Shown piece after piece: positions 14,126 through 16,608 of a DNA stretch of 16,608 bases. The notes below the pieces were generated by a model that was not told the origin of the DNA, did not search any database, and saw nothing but the letters and a program-made list of their open reading frames with translations. The DNA is taken from NCBI GenBank assembly GCA_937915515.1, contig CALGIK010000036.1:1-16608 (forward strand), in the 5' to 3' direction. This DNA is from an uncultured Clostridia bacterium (GTDB taxonomy: Bacteria; Bacillota; Clostridia; Christensenellales; CAG-314). Position numbers and translations under genes: made by a program. Position 1 is the first letter of the stretch. Each line of letters starts with the position of its first letter.

Positions 14126-14290
14126 ATGTCTAACAAGACTTATAAACCGGGCGAGGAAGTTGAAAACGATGTAACGCTTTATGTAAAAGACGCTGATGGC
14201 AACACTTTAAGCGAAATTAAGGTTCCCGCAGGTCATAGAGTTCCGCCTACAAGAATTAAAGATGCGGAATCCTATTCTACAAAGAAATAA
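14126..14290 (+). CDS. 54-residue YjzC-like small protein
   Basis: A complete short frame of 54 residues opens with a near-ideal ribosome site (AAAGGAGG, ending eight bases before the ATG) and ends at TAA 14288-14290, followed 33 bases later by a GC-rich terminator. It reads YKPGEEVENDVTLYV near the start, then KVPAGHRVPPT. This resembles Bacillus YjzC, which has the same order of KPG, a Y-x motif and AG-x-R-x-P elements in about 59 residues. The YjzC function is unknown. The protein is charged and soluble, with no cysteine and no membrane segment. A TATAAT at 14094-14099 without a good -35 may be its -10. Being a gene is well supported; the family link is moderate. Confidence 0.75.
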   Translation: MSNKTYKPGEEVENDVTLYVKDADGNTLSEIKVPAGHRVPPTRIKDAESYSTKK

Positions 14291-14322
14291 CAACTTAAGA
14301 CTATTTTTATTTAACAAAAAAG

Positions 14323-14346
14323 AGGCTGCTAATCTTTTGGCAGCCT
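14323..14346 (+). terminator. Terminator after the YjzC-like gene
   Basis: AGGCTGC and GCAGCCT form a perfect, GC-rich 7-bp stem with a 10-base loop, preceded by an A-run and followed by a T-rich stretch. It separates the small gene from the hut operon. Confidence 0.75.
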
Positions 14347-14421
14347 TTAATCTTATTATTTAGTAAAAAAATTTTATGTTTTTGCAGCATAGTATTAATA
14401 CCTTTAATGATAATTTTTTAG

Positions 14422-14435
14422 TTTAGCGCAGTAAA
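14422..14435. promoter_or_regulatory. Near copy of the importer operator, upstream of hutH
   Basis: TTTAGCGCAGTAAA matches 12 of 14 positions of the perfect palindrome at 11363-11376; the two differences fall at the centre. It lies about 160 bases before the hutH start. The TTTA and TAAA ends are kept, so it could still bind the same dimer. Confidence 0.4.
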
Positions 14436-14533
14436 TTGAATAGTATTACTGATAAAATATGATTTATTTAGCGTGATTTTGCTATTTATAAAAATAAAGT
14501 TGTTTTCTTTACGTTGAAATAAACTAAGTGTGT

Positions 14534-14562
14534 GTTACATTAAGATTTACTAATACTATTAT
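14534..14562 (+). promoter_or_regulatory. Candidate promoter of the hut operon
   Basis: GTTACA (14534-14539), a 17-base spacer and TATTAT (14557-14562), giving a leader of about 28 bases. The -35 has four of six consensus bases, so dependence on an activator is possible. Confidence 0.5.
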
Positions 14563-14596
14563 CATAGATATTTTTTACGCTTAAAAGGAGACAAAA

Positions 14597-16123
14597 GTGA
14601 AAAAGGTTGTCATTAACGGATTAAGTTTGAGCTTAAAAGACGTACTCGACGTCGCTTGCGGTGCAAAAGTGGAAATAGCGGAAGAAGCATATACCCGTAT
14701 GGCTGCTTCGCGTAAACTCGTAGATGAAATAATCAAAGAAGAAAAATCGGTATACGGGATAACAACAGGTTTTGGTAAATTCAGCGAAGTAAGCATCAGC
14801 GAAAAAGACAGTAAAAAACTTCAAAAAAATTTAATTGTGAGTCACGCTTGCGGAGTGGGTAAACCCTTAAATAAAGAAGCTGTCAGGGCACTTATGTGTT
14901 TAAGATTAAATGCGCTTGCGGTAGGTAACAGCGGTATCAGCCGCAATACTTTTGATGCATTAAAAGACTTAATTAACAGTCCCGTAACGCCTTATATCCC
15001 CGAAAAAGGAAGTTTGGGCGCAAGCGGTGATTTAGTGCCTTTAGCGCATATGACTTTGAGTTTACTCGGCATAGGAAACGCTTATTATGAAGACACCTTA
15101 ATGCCGGCAAAAAGAGCCTTAAAAAAGGCGAATTTGTCTATAATCGAATTAACCGGGAAAGAAGGTTTAGCTTTAATAAACGGCACTTGTGCAATGTGCG
15201 CTTTAGCTTGTCTGACAGTAAGCGATGGTATCAACTTAAATAAAACAGCCGACATTTGCGCCGCCCTTACTTGTGAGGCTCTTAGAGGCATCACCGACGC
15301 TTATGACGACCGAATTCAACAATTAAGACGTCAGACAGGTCAAATAAAAACAGCGCAAAATTTGCGCAATTTGCTTAGCGGCAGCGAAAAAGTAACCAAG
15401 CAAGGTCAACTAAGAGTGCAAGACGCATATACTTTGCGCTGCGTACCGCAAATACACGGACCGAGTAAAGACGCCATTAATTACGTTAACGATATCGTAA
15501 GCAAAGAGATAAACGCCGTAACGGATAATCCTTTGATTTTTCCAGATACCAATCAAACGTTCAGCGGCGGAAATTTTCACGGACAATGTTTAGCTTTACC
15601 GCTTGACTTTGCGGCTATTGCTTTGTCCGAATTGGCTAACGTATCCGAAAGACGCATCGAGCGCATGGTTAATCCTCAGCTTTCGGAACTACCCGGATTT
15701 TTAGTCAAAAAAGGCGGTTTAAACAGCGGTTTTATGATAGTTCAATATGTCGCCGCTTCGCTAGTTAACGAAAACAAGGTACTCTCTCACCCGGCTAGCG
15801 TTGATAGCATTACAAGCAGCGCAAATCAGGAAGACCATGTAAGCATGGGCATGACAGCGGCACGTAAATCGCGCGAAATAGCCAAAAACGTAACTCAGGT
15901 TTTGGCAATCGAATTACTTACGGCTTGCCAAGCAATTGATTTTGGCGACAAAAATTTAAATTTAGCACCTGCCACAAAAGCTGTTTATGATTTAATACGC
16001 AATAAAGTGCCCTTTATGGCATCCGACCGATATATTTCCCCTGATATCTTAGCGGTTGAGGAGTTGGTCAAGAGCGGGGAGATAGTAAGAGCGGTTGAGA
16101 ATATTATAGGCGAATTAAATTAA
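14597..16123 (+). CDS. hutH: Histidine ammonia-lyase (histidase)
   Basis: The protein has 508 residues, the usual length. It removes ammonia from L-histidine to give urocanate, the first step of histidine degradation in the cytoplasm. The MIO electrophile forms from the Ala142-Ser143-Gly144 triad in GSLGASGDLVPLAHM. The catalytic loop YGITTGFGKF (Tyr53) is intact, as are the later NGT, QDAYTLRCVPQIHG and SSANQEDHVSMG segments typical of histidases; RMVNPQLSELPGFL follows the family too. The start is a GTG with AAAAGGAG upstream. The next gene, urocanate hydratase, begins 24 bases downstream, which makes histidase far more likely than tyrosine or phenylalanine ammonia-lyase. Regulation may involve the TTTAGCGC-type site at 14422-14435. 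Confidence 0.95.
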   Translation: MKKVVINGLSLSLKDVLDVACGAKVEIAEEAYTRMAASRKLVDEIIKEEKSVYGITTGFGKFSEVSISEKDSKKLQKNLIVSHACGVGKPLNKEAVRALMCLRLNALAVGNSGISRNTFDALKDLINSPVTPYIPEKGSLGASGDLVPLAHMTLSLLGIGNAYYEDTLMPAKRALKKANLSIIELTGKEGLALINGTCAMCALACLTVSDGINLNKTADICAALTCEALRGITDAYDDRIQQLRRQTGQIKTAQNLRNLLSGSEKVTKQGQLRVQDAYTLRCVPQIHGPSKDAINYVNDIVSKEINAVTDNPLIFPDTNQTFSGGNFHGQCLALPLDFAAIALSELANVSERRIERMVNPQLSELPGFLVKKGGLNSGFMIVQYVAASLVNENKVLSHPASVDSITSSANQEDHVSMGMTAARKSREIAKNVTQVLAIELLTACQAIDFGDKNLNLAPATKAVYDLIRNKVPFMASDRYISPDILAVEELVKSGEIVRAVENIIGELN

Positions 16124-16146
16124 AGAATAATTAACGGAGAGCAAAA

Positions 16147-16608
16147 ATGATAGATAACAATATTATTAATGATGCCATGACCATAAAACTGACGGAATTA
16201 CCGTCCTTAAAACAATTTAAAGAGGGAATCAGGCGTGCTCCTAAGCGGGAGTTTAATTTAACACAAGCCGAAACGGAATTAGCGCTGTTAAATGCTTTAA
16301 GATATGTGCCTAAAGAGTGGCACGATACATTAGCGCCGGAATTTTTGGAAGAATTATATACCAAAGGACGCATTTACGGATATCGTTTCAGACCCGAAGG
16401 GAAAATTTACGGCAAACCCATAGACGAGTATAAAGGCAAATGTATCGAAGGCAAGGCTTTTCAGGTTATGATTGACAATAACCTTGACTTTGATGTTGCG
16501 CTTTATCCCTACGAATTAGTAACCTACGGCGAAACAGGACAGGTATGTCAAAATTGGATGCAATATCTATTAATAAAAAAATATTTGGAGAACCTCACCG
16601 ACGAGACT
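16147..16608 (+). CDS. hutU: Urocanate hydratase, N-terminal part (cut by window edge)
   Basis: 154 codons are visible from an ATG at 16147 with CGGAGAG upstream; the frame is open to the right edge. Full-length clostridial-type enzymes are about 650-680 residues, so about three quarters are missing. RYVPKEWHDTLAPEFLEEL, then GRIYGYRFRPEGKIYG and PYELVTYGETGQVCQNWMQY match the start of urocanase, including the YGxTGxxxxNW part of the NAD-binding core. The enzyme converts urocanate, the hutH product, to imidazolonepropionate using tightly bound NAD+. Placement directly after hutH confirms a histidine-degradation operon; imidazolonepropionase and formimidoylglutamate-handling genes may follow outside the window. 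Confidence 0.93.
   Translation, partial: MIDNNIINDAMTIKLTELPSLKQFKEGIRRAPKREFNLTQAETELALLNALRYVPKEWHDTLAPEFLEELYTKGRIYGYRFRPEGKIYGKPIDEYKGKCIEGKAFQVMIDNNLDFDVALYPYELVTYGETGQVCQNWMQYLLIKKYLENLTDET

Larger units (their letters stand above)
14291..14596. other. Non-coding region upstream of hutH
   Basis: This 306-base stretch holds the terminator of the YjzC-like gene, the operator-like site at 14422-14435, a further TTTAGCG half-site at 14467-14473 and the candidate hutH promoter at 14534-14562. I see no small gene, tRNA or recognised riboswitch in it. Confidence 0.6.

Noticed and set aside
14291..14596. Riboswitch or T-box leader before hutH
   Set aside because: No conserved core or T-box sequence is visible; the only strong hairpin is the terminator of the preceding gene, before the likely hut promoter.
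16131..16373. Minus-strand open frame of 80 codons over the hutU start
   Set aside because: Antisense to clear urocanase sequence, with no start signal.
1..16608. CRISPR array, tRNA or rRNA genes, or intact mobile element
   Set aside because: No regularly spaced repeats, cloverleaf, rRNA-like stretch, transposase or integrase was seen on either strand.

Overview
The window is AT-rich bacterial DNA with canonical Shine-Dalgarno sites (GGAGG, AAAGGAGG), the standard bacterial code and sigma-A-type promoters. DnaD-domain and DnaI-type helicase-loader genes, a bacterial Ku, a C_GCAxxG_C_C redox-type protein and a clostridial-type hut pathway all point to a Firmicute, most likely an uncultured anaerobic Clostridia lineage. 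This placement is an inference from gene content and base composition; no rRNA gene is present.

Layout. At the left edge is the start of a membrane protein gene (minus, cut by the window). Next comes a four-gene minus-strand operon (4817 to 455) with abutting genes: a DnaD-domain replication protein with three extra C-terminal repeats, a DnaI/DnaC-type helicase loader, an OlsB/GlsB-like GNAT N-acyltransferase and a PlsC-like O-acyltransferase with a zinc ribbon. The first two would load the replicative helicase. The last two look like the enzyme pair that makes acylated amino-acid lipids. Divergent from this operon, sharing a 155-base promoter region with an 8-bp-arm palindrome, is a long coiled-coil protein (5007-8165). 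It has the architecture of an SMC/Rad50/YhaN ATPase, but its Walker A and ABC-signature positions are degenerate. A bidirectional terminator separates it from a small single-pass membrane protein (8416-8865).

The middle holds a minus-strand polar amino-acid ABC importer operon (binding lipoprotein, permease, ATPase; 11331 to 9018), driven by a near-consensus promoter with a perfect 14-bp palindrome just after the predicted start site. Upstream are a stand-alone Ku gene and a C_GCAxxG_C_C protein, both on the minus strand. Then on the plus strand come a tocopherol-cyclase-like protein, a 54-residue YjzC-like protein missed by ordinary length cut-offs, histidine ammonia-lyase (hutH) and the start of urocanate hydratase (hutU), cut by the right edge.

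How the parts connect. A near copy (12 of 14 bases) of the palindrome at the importer promoter lies upstream of hutH. The simplest reading is one regulator controlling uptake of an amino acid, possibly histidine, together with its degradation. The most unusual items are the apparently inactivated SMC-like protein next to the helicase-loading genes and the aminolipid-type acyltransferase pair inside a replication operon.
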